DNA of 47,504 nucleotides from Sulfuricurvum sp. (GTDB lineage Bacteria; Campylobacterota; Campylobacteria; Campylobacterales; Sulfurimonadaceae): NCBI GenBank assembly GCA_024762585.1, contig JANTHE010000002.1, positions 1 to 47,504 of the forward strand, read 5' to 3'. Shown piece by piece: positions 1 to 8,135 of this stretch (position 1 is its first letter; each line of letters starts with the position of its first letter). The notes under the pieces were generated by a model. It saw only the letters and a program-made list of their open reading frames with translations, ran no database searches and was not told where the DNA came from. The position numbers and the translations under genes were made by a program.

Positions 1-379
1 TGTTCCCGCAGGCATAAAACGTCATATTGTCGCCGGCCGTCAATGCGATGTTCTTGAAGCGTCCCCTCGTGCCGTTGCCGGCAGGGCCGCCATGCTCAAG
101 GTAGGGTTTTGCGGCAAATCCCGTTTTTTTGAAATCTTTCATGAAGTACTGCAGGCACGGCCCCAGCGCGACGACGTCGATTTCATACGGAATCATGTTC
201 TTGTCGTAATACTTTACGGCATTGTTGAGCGTATTGAGCATCAGATGCACCCGTTTGGGGTCCGGAAAATCGCATTGATAGACGATTTTCACCGTATCGT
301 CATCATCATCCTGCGCGTGTAGGGGCAGTACCGCCATCATCAGGGCCATCAGTGTCCAGGCTAAATATTTTCGTTTCAT
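1..379 (-). CDS. DsrE-family-like exported protein (3' end truncated by window edge)
   Basis: Reverse-strand translation MKRKYLAWTLMALMMAVLPLHAQDDDDDTVKIVYQCDFPDPKRVHLMLNTLNNAVKYYDKNMIPYEIDVVALGPCLQYFMKDFKKTGF...; signal peptide plus DsrE-like core; open to window edge. Confidence 0.7.
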   Translation of the reverse strand, partial: MKRKYLAWTLMALMMAVLPLHAQDDDDDTVKIVYQCDFPDPKRVHLMLNTLNNAVKYYDKNMIPYEIDVVALGPCLQYFMKDFKKTGFAAKPYLEHGGPAGNGTRGRFKNIALTAGDNMTFYACGN

Positions 380-391
380 TGTCTTTCCTTT

Positions 392-1801
392 TTAAAAAGC
401 TGCGGTGATCTGAACGGAGACGCGATCACCCATATTGTCCAGAACGGTCTGGGCTTTGGCGTTTCCAGGGGCTTTTGCATCTCTGAACAGGTAGTTGAAA
501 TCGATCCGTGTCGGACCTCTGAACCGGTAAGAGCATCCCAGTGTCGCGGTTTTGAAATCCCGTTCCCCTTTTGCATCGTTCGTCAAACGGTTATGAAAGT
601 CGTACCGGCCGAAGACTTCAAATGTTTTGGGCAGCAGTTCATACTGCAGGTTGATGTAGCCGCCGTCGGCTTTGTTCTCGGTTCCGACCGCATATTGAAA
701 CTGCCAATCCTCTTTCATCGGGTCGCTGTCCGTATCTTTTGGGCCGGTAAAGATCATCCCTTCGGCCCGCATATATTCCGCTTCGAAGCGTAATCCGTCT
801 TTGTAATAGGTCATGCCGATGCCGTAGCGTTTCCGGTCGGATTTAATCTCCGAAGTTGACCCGTTGGCGTCCGTTGAATAGAGCACACGTTTGCCGGTCT
901 GTCCCCAGATGAAGAATTTCATGGCTTGGGTGTAGTAGCCTTTTCCTGCGCCAAAATCTTCTTCAAGTGCCAGGTACCCGTAATGCGTCGCCTGCTTGTT
1001 CGAACTGCTGTGCGAAACGCCGGAGCCGTTTCCGTACATATAGGCGTAACTCAGCGACCAGTTCTCATTCAGGTCGAATGTATCGAAGAGCTGCACACCC
1101 GTATCGCGAAATGCCGCGATGGGCTTGTCGACTTTGGTGCTGGTGTAATGCACGGTAGAAGCACCGCCGGCCGCTTTTCCTGTCTGTGCAGGGCCGACAT
1201 CGGAGATCTGACGTTCAAGCAGCTGCTGATTGGTCATTGTGGTAAACTCGATGTAGGGGGAAACGAACACGGCCTGCAGCCCCTCTTCGCTGCCGGGAGT
1301 TTTGAACATCCCCGCGCGCAGTTTGGCACCCGGTATATGTTTGAGGGTGACCGAAGCATCAGTAAAATAGGTCGCTACTTCGCGATGCCCGGCCAGATCG
1401 TTTACCCCGTTGTTGCCGAACTCCGTCATGAAGAAGTAGTTGACCTTGTTTTCATTGTCCGCCATGCCCCGCAGTGCGAGACGGGCGCGAAAGACATTGA
1501 ATCCGGACTGATCTTCCAGATTGGGATTCAGATACGAAAAAGGGGTTTTGTTTTTACCATCGGGGGCCACAAAAACATCCCCCAGATCCTGTTTGTAATT
1601 GGTCTGGATAAAGCCCCATACTTTAGGGACTTTGCTGCGATACGGCACCTTGACGCCTTTGGGGGCGACGGTGTCGGGTTGTGTCCCTTGCAGCATCAGC
1701 CAGTTTGCCGCATTGGCGTTGAGCCCGCCGAGCAACACGGGCGTGATCAAGGCAACTTTCAGTGTTGAACGTAACGAAACGTTTCCGTTAACTTTAGACA
1801 T
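392..1801 (-). CDS. Outer-membrane porin (phosphate-selective porin O/P-like beta barrel)
   Basis: 469 aa, signal peptide, alternating aromatic beta-strand pattern, terminal Phe (..VSVQITAAF). Confidence 0.75.
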   Translation of the reverse strand: MSKVNGNVSLRSTLKVALITPVLLGGLNANAANWLMLQGTQPDTVAPKGVKVPYRSKVPKVWGFIQTNYKQDLGDVFVAPDGKNKTPFSYLNPNLEDQSGFNVFRARLALRGMADNENKVNYFFMTEFGNNGVNDLAGHREVATYFTDASVTLKHIPGAKLRAGMFKTPGSEEGLQAVFVSPYIEFTTMTNQQLLERQISDVGPAQTGKAAGGASTVHYTSTKVDKPIAAFRDTGVQLFDTFDLNENWSLSYAYMYGNGSGVSHSSSNKQATHYGYLALEEDFGAGKGYYTQAMKFFIWGQTGKRVLYSTDANGSTSEIKSDRKRYGIGMTYYKDGLRFEAEYMRAEGMIFTGPKDTDSDPMKEDWQFQYAVGTENKADGGYINLQYELLPKTFEVFGRYDFHNRLTNDAKGERDFKTATLGCSYRFRGPTRIDFNYLFRDAKAPGNAKAQTVLDNMGDRVSVQITAAF

Positions 1802-1897
1802 GATTCAATCCTTTCATGGATGACGGTCAAGAGGTGCCCTTAAGCGTCAATTCGGATGTATCATAGTCCTCTTGTGTAAAAATAGTATAAAATTTAC

Positions 1898-1918
1898 AAA
1901 TAAATGTGATATTTATTT
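1898..1918. promoter_or_regulatory. Inverted repeat AAATAAAT-GTGAT-ATTTATTT, candidate operator
   Basis: Perfect 8-bp arms, 5-nt spacer, in AT-rich intergenic region between divergent porin and EAL-HDOD genes. Confidence 0.3.
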
Positions 1919-2009
1919 GATCATTTTTTATTATGTAAAATTGTATTGAAAGAGATTGATAAAATGGCTTTAACGTCCTATGACTGACAGGTTATGATAT
2001 AGTTGTCTT

Positions 2010-3242
2010 ATGAGTTTGCTTGGACGCCAGTCAGTCAGTGATGTATATTCTAATATTTTCGCATACGATATCCTCTATAGAAGTGGAGAGGAGCAGCGTA
2101 TGGATTATACTGATTTTGAACGCTCTGCTTCTGCCTATGCCGTGATGCTGAATGAAATCGGTTTCGAAAATGTCTTGGGCGGTCACCTGGGATTGCTGAG
2201 GGTCGACAGCTTTTTTTTAAAGAGCAATTTTCTATCAGCCATCCCGAAAGAGAACTTCTCGCTGATGTTGATGGACCAGGTGCTTGACGACAAAGATATG
2301 CTGCACAAAGTGGCTTCACTGAAAGCCGAAGGGTTCAATTTCGGCGTAAACGATTTTGTTGGCGATGATGTCAGTATGACCAAATTGGCTCCATGGCTTG
2401 AAATGATAGATATTGTCAAGCTTGATGTGTTGAACACAGAGCGTATGCGTGCTGATGGGATGGTGAAGAACCTCAAGTCAAAACAGAAAAAAGTCATCGC
2501 TTCCAAAGTGGAAAACTATGCACTGTTCGAGCACTTTAAAAAAAGCGGCGCTGATTATTTTGAAGGTTTTTTTTATGAGCGCCCGAAGACCATTGGACAA
2601 AGCTCGTTTGACGTTGTCTTGGAAGAAGTGCTTCCGGTCTGGAATCTGCTGCAAAGTGACGCAGATACCAGAAAAATTGTGGCTGAGATAGAACAGCATC
2701 ACACGCTCTCTCTCAAACTGGTACAGATGATCAACTCTGCTTTTTATGAGTTTACAAATCATATTTCATCAATCGGCCAGATCGTTACACTGCTGGGACG
2801 CAAACAGCTCTCTAACTGGTTGTTGCTCTTTTTGATCACTCAAAAAAGCAGTGATGGGCGAATGAACAATCCCCTGATCTTGATGATTGTGAGCCGTACG
2901 GAAGTGATGGTGCGGCTGTTGAAACTTGCCAGGCCGGATGCCTCTGCTGAAGAAGCATCGAAAGCATATCTTGTTGGTATGCTGTCATTGGCGCATTTGC
3001 TGTTTGGTGTGGACCATCGTGCATTACTGCATCGTCTTAACGTTTCAGACGATATTGAAGAGGCAATGTTCGAAGCAAACGGATTTTACGGCCAGCTTCT
3101 GACGATGACTCGCTATCTTGAAAATATGGATCTTGAAAAAATCAACGCTTATGCAGAAAAATTTCGTATTGAAGATGAAGCCATGAAGCTGCTTATCGCG
3201 GATGTCATGAAAAAAGTAAATGCTTTCGAAGCGATGATGTAA
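2010..3242 (+). CDS. EAL-HDOD (YuxH-type) signalling protein, degenerate EAL
   Basis: IFAYDILYRSG near N-terminus in place of EAL motif; IVKLDVLN; C-terminal HDOD region (LSLKLVQMINSAFY..ISSIGQIVTLLGRKQLSNWLLL). Confidence 0.85.
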   Translation: MSLLGRQSVSDVYSNIFAYDILYRSGEEQRMDYTDFERSASAYAVMLNEIGFENVLGGHLGLLRVDSFFLKSNFLSAIPKENFSLMLMDQVLDDKDMLHKVASLKAEGFNFGVNDFVGDDVSMTKLAPWLEMIDIVKLDVLNTERMRADGMVKNLKSKQKKVIASKVENYALFEHFKKSGADYFEGFFYERPKTIGQSSFDVVLEEVLPVWNLLQSDADTRKIVAEIEQHHTLSLKLVQMINSAFYEFTNHISSIGQIVTLLGRKQLSNWLLLFLITQKSSDGRMNNPLILMIVSRTEVMVRLLKLARPDASAEEASKAYLVGMLSLAHLLFGVDHRALLHRLNVSDDIEEAMFEANGFYGQLLTMTRYLENMDLEKINAYAEKFRIEDEAMKLLIADVMKKVNAFEAMM

Positions 3243-3245
3243 CAC

Positions 3246-4844
3246 TTAAGCTATTTTACATTGAATTGCTTCTTCTACGAGCAGGGATGCCATCTGCTCG
3301 CTTTGAACGATGACGTGACCAATATTCAGATCTGAAAGCATCTGCTCTTCAGCGCGATTGGAAGCCTTGATAATAATATTTGGCGCGGCTGCAATACGAT
3401 TCAGGGTTTCGCAGATAAGTCGCAGATGGTTGGGATTGCCGACAGCCACGATCACGGCAGCAGCTTTGTCGACATTGAACGAACGCAATATATCCGGATT
3501 TGCGGCATTGGCAAAGTAGATGGGCTCGCCACGTTTTTCACCTACTCTAACGGCACTGATGTCATGCTCTAAAATGACATAATTCATGTGCATGGCATGC
3601 AGCCGGGTGATGACATTGCGTCCCATGGGCCCATACCCGCAGACAACGATATGGTTAGAGGGCCCATTTGTCTCAAAGTGCGGCAGTGATTCAGGCTCAG
3701 GAAAAAAACGGTCGGTGATAGTGCCAATATTCGGGAGAATAAAAACAGAGACAATCATACTCAGAACGGTAGCACTGAGCAGCACCTGTGCCATCTGGGC
3801 ACTGAGAAGATCATGCCCGAGAGCCAGGGTAAAAACGGCCAGGGCAAATTCGCCGACCTGTCCAAGCGCCAATGCGGTTTTGATGGCTGTGCGGAGTCGG
3901 GTGAACGGTTTTAAGAAGATCAGGATGACCGAAAATTTAACGGCCATGATAACAAGAGATGCCAAGAGAATGAAATGAAAATAGGTCAATACCGCCTGGG
4001 GCTGGATCTGCATTCCGACCGTGACGAAAAAAAGTCCCATGAGCAGATCCCGAAACGGAATCAGAGCGGATTCGACCTGGTACTTGTAGGTTGTTTCTGC
4101 CAGCATGATTCCGGCAATAAACGCACCCAGAGAATAGGTGAACCCGAATCGATGGGCCAGCTCAGCCGCACCGATAGTAATAAAAAGTACCGTGGCAAGA
4201 AAAATTTCTGAGGAATCGGTGCGTGTGACACGTTCGAGCAGCGGCTCGAGCATAAATTTACCAATGATGTAGAGGATTGAAATGGCGAGTATGGCATCGA
4301 TGGTGATCGATTCGAGCATACTGATCAAATCGCTGTTTTCTGATGCAAAAACAGAAATCATCAACAAGATGGGAATAACAGCAAGATCCTGAAAGAGCAG
4401 GATGCCGATTGATTTTTTCCCATAAGGCGTATGGGTGTGTCCTTTTTCGTTTAGAAACTTCAGTACGATAGCAGTGGAGGAGAGCGCGAGAGCAAACCCG
4501 ATAATCATGGCGCTTTTAAGTTCCGCACCTGCTGCAAGAGCAAGCAGACCCAGCAGTATCGCCGTTATGAAGAGCTGAAGCGATCCGAACAGCAGGACCT
4601 CTTTGCGCATGGCAACAAGCTGTTTTACAGAAAACTCCAGTCCGATCGTAAACATCAAAAAAACAATACCGAACTCCGCAACGTGCGTGAGAGAACTGTA
4701 GGCGCGGTGCAGGTCAAAAAGGGAAGAGACTGCAATACCTGTCACAATATAGCCGATGATCGTCGGTATTTTAAAATGTTTTAGCAGGGTGTTGATAACG
4801 ACCGACAGCAAGACGGCCACCAGTGTGACAGCTATGTAATCCAT
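3246..4844 (-). CDS. CPA2-family monovalent cation:proton antiporter with TrkA-N domain (KefB/KefC-like)
   Basis: Multiple TM segments, ALALSSTAIVLKFL, C-terminal HIVVCGYGPMGRNV Rossmann motif; internal Met (MDYIAVTLV) preferred as start over ORF start 4928. Confidence 0.85.
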   Translation of the reverse strand: MDYIAVTLVAVLLSVVINTLLKHFKIPTIIGYIVTGIAVSSLFDLHRAYSSLTHVAEFGIVFLMFTIGLEFSVKQLVAMRKEVLLFGSLQLFITAILLGLLALAAGAELKSAMIIGFALALSSTAIVLKFLNEKGHTHTPYGKKSIGILLFQDLAVIPILLMISVFASENSDLISMLESITIDAILAISILYIIGKFMLEPLLERVTRTDSSEIFLATVLFITIGAAELAHRFGFTYSLGAFIAGIMLAETTYKYQVESALIPFRDLLMGLFFVTVGMQIQPQAVLTYFHFILLASLVIMAVKFSVILIFLKPFTRLRTAIKTALALGQVGEFALAVFTLALGHDLLSAQMAQVLLSATVLSMIVSVFILPNIGTITDRFFPEPESLPHFETNGPSNHIVVCGYGPMGRNVITRLHAMHMNYVILEHDISAVRVGEKRGEPIYFANAANPDILRSFNVDKAAAVIVAVGNPNHLRLICETLNRIAAAPNIIIKASNRAEEQMLSDLNIGHVIVQSEQMASLLVEEAIQCKIA

Positions 4845-4990
4845 ACTGGATATAGTAATCGATATCTGTACGTAATTATTCTGATACTTTGGTCTTTTTT
4901 TCATCATTAATGGAGCGATATGGAGCATATTGGGCTCTGTTTGGATGTTGCCGTTTAAATGCTACAGTTCTGGTTGAATACAAAAGAAAA

Positions 4991-5062
4991 CGCTTCAGCC
5001 AAACCCATCGTGAGGTGGGGACGGAAAGCCATGGGTCTCGGACTGAGAAAGCCAGGTTGCAA
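4991..5062 (+). ncRNA. Cyclic-di-GMP-I (GEMM-I) riboswitch aptamer
   Basis: CAGCCAAACCCATCGTGAGGTGGGGACGGAAAGCCATGGGTCTCGGACTGAGAAAGCCAGGTTGC: core AAACC, 6-bp stem CCCATC/GGTGGG closed by GNRA loop GTGA (5004-5019), GGACGgAAAGCC, GGGTCT...AAAGCCaGGTTGC; located in the 5' leader of the gene starting at 5116. Confidence 0.88.
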
Positions 5063-5115
5063 ATCTTCATAGAATGCTCCACCGGTTTTTTGGCAATATG
5101 ATTTGGAGGAAAATA

Positions 5116-6756
5116 ATGGTCTTGAAATGGCGAAAATACAATACGGTTTTACTCGCTGCAATTACAGCTGCATGGTTGATATCCGGCTGTAACGGCAGCA
5201 ATGAAAACAGCGGAAGCGGTGGAGGAACCGTTCCCGTGAAGGAGCAGGAGGGCAAATATACTTCAACCTATGAAGGCCTGCAGCTTTATGCTGCCCCAAT
5301 ACCAGAAACTGCATACCGGCTGAAAAGCATTGATGACAGCCGTTTCAATGCGCTGTCAGAGTCGCAGCGGCATCTTGTGGCCGATAAACTGCTGGGCACC
5401 TTCTATTTCGGAATGGAGCCTGCTGCACTCGACGATATGATTGCTTCTGGGAATTTTGTCAGCAGCGTCAAGGAGATGCTGAGCACTGAGCGAAATGACT
5501 TGACAGCCGCAGAAGCCCGCCTGAACGATACGGACGATGAGGGTGAGTTCAAATTCAGCGATTGGCCCTCAGGAGCTGCGGAAGTGGCAAAGATACTGGC
5601 ACGGTTTTATGTCCTGCCTGAACTGGATAAAAGTTATATGCAGTACTGGAGTGCTTATATATTGTCCTCTACGATCATGTTCTCTCCTGCGTACGAGCTG
5701 GAATCCTCGCACAATCCGAACATTGAGCGCATTTACGGTGCACTTGTCCGGGCACAGCGCGAAGAGTATACAATCGGCTACACTGCTTTTTTGCATATGA
5801 TCAGTGATGACAACTGGCGCCGTTTTAGAAGTCCTGAAGACAACGGCCGTGAGATGATGGAGATCTTTTTGAAAGATTTTGACGACACGCATGTCCCTCT
5901 GGCGGGAAAGGCACTGCAGAACTGGCATCTTGATCGTGATAATGATACGCTGGTAGTCGGGCTGAACGAAAACAGAGATCCTGTTTCCCTGTTTGGCACA
6001 ACGGTCTACAACGGTTATGATTTTTATCGGGAATTGGTCAATGCTCCTGATTTTATGCCGGCGGTGACCGGCAGACTTGTCGATGTTTTTTTCCCGACGT
6101 TTGATGCGGCGCAAAAACGCTCCATTGTCAACACCCTGGTTTCCAGTCATCCAAAATCATGGCAGGACCTGCTGCTGCAGATTGTGTTTTCCGAGAAATA
6201 TCTTTTTGAATCCGAAAAACCAAAGAGTGCCGAAGAACTTTTTTTCAGCTTGAGCAAAAAGCTTCATTTCAAGCACAAGCGCGGTTATTTCAGCTACATG
6301 GCAGGGGACCTGAACGATATGAATCAGGCAGCCATGAAATACAAGCTTGGCAAACCGGTGGAGGTTCCGCTTGATTCACAATCGTTCATTACGTACCATA
6401 AAGCGATACGTGAAGGGGTGATGATCCGTTACAAAACGAAATGGTCCGGCGGCTGGGAGAGTGAAGTGCTGCTGCCCGACACGCTGTTTGAAGGCTTGTC
6501 GGCATATGAACACCGACAAATCGTCGATCGTCTGGTGGACTACCTGTTTATGACGACAATTTCCCGTCATGCGGACGCAGAAGAGTTGGCTTTTTTTGAA
6601 AAGAAAATGATTGACGAGGATGGAATTTACGCCTATCCCTATCGTATTTTTAAAGATAACGGCGATATTAACGAAAGAAGAAACGCGGCGATCGCGGTCA
6701 TGGATTATCTTTCCAGGTTGACTGAGTTGTATCGCTATCAGGGGGTGGAAAAATGA
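5116..6756 (+). CDS. Large lipoprotein, possibly DUF1800-related, partner of downstream DUF1501-like gene
   Basis: Strong SD (GGAGGA) before ATG 5116; lipobox LISGC; followed with 4-nt overlap by DUF1501-like gene. Confidence 0.65.
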   Translation: MVLKWRKYNTVLLAAITAAWLISGCNGSNENSGSGGGTVPVKEQEGKYTSTYEGLQLYAAPIPETAYRLKSIDDSRFNALSESQRHLVADKLLGTFYFGMEPAALDDMIASGNFVSSVKEMLSTERNDLTAAEARLNDTDDEGEFKFSDWPSGAAEVAKILARFYVLPELDKSYMQYWSAYILSSTIMFSPAYELESSHNPNIERIYGALVRAQREEYTIGYTAFLHMISDDNWRRFRSPEDNGREMMEIFLKDFDDTHVPLAGKALQNWHLDRDNDTLVVGLNENRDPVSLFGTTVYNGYDFYRELVNAPDFMPAVTGRLVDVFFPTFDAAQKRSIVNTLVSSHPKSWQDLLLQIVFSEKYLFESEKPKSAEELFFSLSKKLHFKHKRGYFSYMAGDLNDMNQAAMKYKLGKPVEVPLDSQSFITYHKAIREGVMIRYKTKWSGGWESEVLLPDTLFEGLSAYEHRQIVDRLVDYLFMTTISRHADAEELAFFEKKMIDEDGIYAYPYRIFKDNGDINERRNAAIAVMDYLSRLTELYRYQGVEK

Positions 6757-8105
6757 ATCGCAGAATGTTTTTAAAAACCGGCGGGGCAGTCTCGGCAGGG
6801 ATGTTGTTGCCGACATGGAGCGCCGCCGCTCCGGTCGATTTCAGCAAAATCGGATTTGACAAGCAGCGCTATGAACGCAACAATGCCCAGACGATCATGA
6901 TTTTTTTGTACGGCGGACCGTCACCGCTTGCCGGAAATCTGACGAATCTGGATGAAATCACGAAGGCGTCGCAAAGCGATTATGACAACTATTTTCGAGG
7001 CTTGACGTTGACATCGAATGATTTTTGGCAAGAAGCGGGCGGAATTGCGCTGGAATCGATGCTCTCGAATGGCGATATGAATCTGTTCCGAACCTGTTTC
7101 AGTCAGCTGCGCGAAGATGAGGGGAATCGTTCCCATTCGCAATGCGTGTCGCAGAATCAGCGCGGTATCAATACACTCGAAGACAGCGGCGGTATCTTTT
7201 CGATCATTGCCAATACACTCTACCGCAATGGGGTCATTGATGAAAACAGTCGTTTGCCGTTTGTCAGTATGGAGGGAGATACTACATTTTTCAGTGCTCC
7301 GGATTTCACGCTCGAGAGCTTCTTGAAGCCAACGGCGGTCAGCGCGTCGCTGGAAAACCCATATGAAAGAGATGATGACAACCAGTGGTTTTATTATTCG
7401 GAAGCAGAGCGCGAGCAGGAGGAGTATCGTAAAACAAGGGCGGGGTTCGATGCGGCTATGGACCAGTTGGCCCAAAGCAAAAATGCACCGGGAAAGATGA
7501 AAGAAGCCTTCGAAAAACGGGCTGAACTCGATGCATTCATTAAAGGCATAAATGAAGCGGACCTTCCGTCAGGCATCGAATACCCCAACAATGATTTTTC
7601 CGAAAAGCTGAGCAATGCAATCAAAATCCTCGAGAAAAATGCCGACACGAAGATCATTTCGCTGGGCAGCGGAGGATTGGGCGGTTGGGACGACCACAGT
7701 GAAGCGAGAGATTATCAGTCGCGTTCGGAGAGCCTGTTCGAATCCATCAGTACAGCGCTGCAGCATATCAAGACCATCGGAAAAGAGGGCAACATCAATA
7801 TCATGGTGTTTGGCGAATTCGGACGAAATGTCAATCTCAACAGTTCGTTTGGATGGGATCACGGAAATTTGCAGAACTTTTATCTGTTCGGCGGAAAAAA
7901 CTATTTCAACCATCTGGGGGTTGTCGGAGAAACTGCCTTGTCGCAAACGGGTGCGATCAATCGGATGTATCTTACACCGACTGCCTCGTCGTATTGGTTC
8001 GAACCTTATAGTGTCGCGGCGACGATCTATGACATTTACGGCATTACAAATCCTGAAATATTAACCGGGGGGTACGGTCCCATCCAGGCAGGTCTGCATC
8101 GCTGA
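6753..8105 (+). CDS. DUF1501-like Tat-exported protein
   Basis: NRRMFLKTGGAVSAG Tat signal; IMIFLYGGPSPLAGNLTN; IISLGSGGLGGWDDHSEA; FGEFGRNVNLNSSFGWDHG. Confidence 0.75.
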   Translation: MNRRMFLKTGGAVSAGMLLPTWSAAAPVDFSKIGFDKQRYERNNAQTIMIFLYGGPSPLAGNLTNLDEITKASQSDYDNYFRGLTLTSNDFWQEAGGIALESMLSNGDMNLFRTCFSQLREDEGNRSHSQCVSQNQRGINTLEDSGGIFSIIANTLYRNGVIDENSRLPFVSMEGDTTFFSAPDFTLESFLKPTAVSASLENPYERDDDNQWFYYSEAEREQEEYRKTRAGFDAAMDQLAQSKNAPGKMKEAFEKRAELDAFIKGINEADLPSGIEYPNNDFSEKLSNAIKILEKNADTKIISLGSGGLGGWDDHSEARDYQSRSESLFESISTALQHIKTIGKEGNINIMVFGEFGRNVNLNSSFGWDHGNLQNFYLFGGKNYFNHLGVVGETALSQTGAINRMYLTPTASSYWFEPYSVAATIYDIYGITNPEILTGGYGPIQAGLHR

Positions 8106-8135
8106 TTCTTAGCCTTGTGCCGCTATAATCTGGCG

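Noticed and set aside
92-322. 76-aa plus-strand ORF
   Set aside because: Opposite strand encodes an exported DsrE-like protein that better explains the sequence.
926-1768. 280-aa plus-strand ORF
   Set aside because: Lies antisense inside the clear porin gene; its translation shows no recognisable domain, so it is a shadow ORF.
4889-5101. 70-aa ORF over the riboswitch region
   Set aside because: Overlaps the conserved GEMM-I aptamer; the RNA explanation is far better than a short unsupported peptide.
5074-5115. N-terminal extension of the 560-aa ORF
   Set aside because: The ATG at 5116 has a strong GGAGGA SD and gives a proper lipoprotein signal; the upstream ATG has no SD and lies in the riboswitch expression platform.
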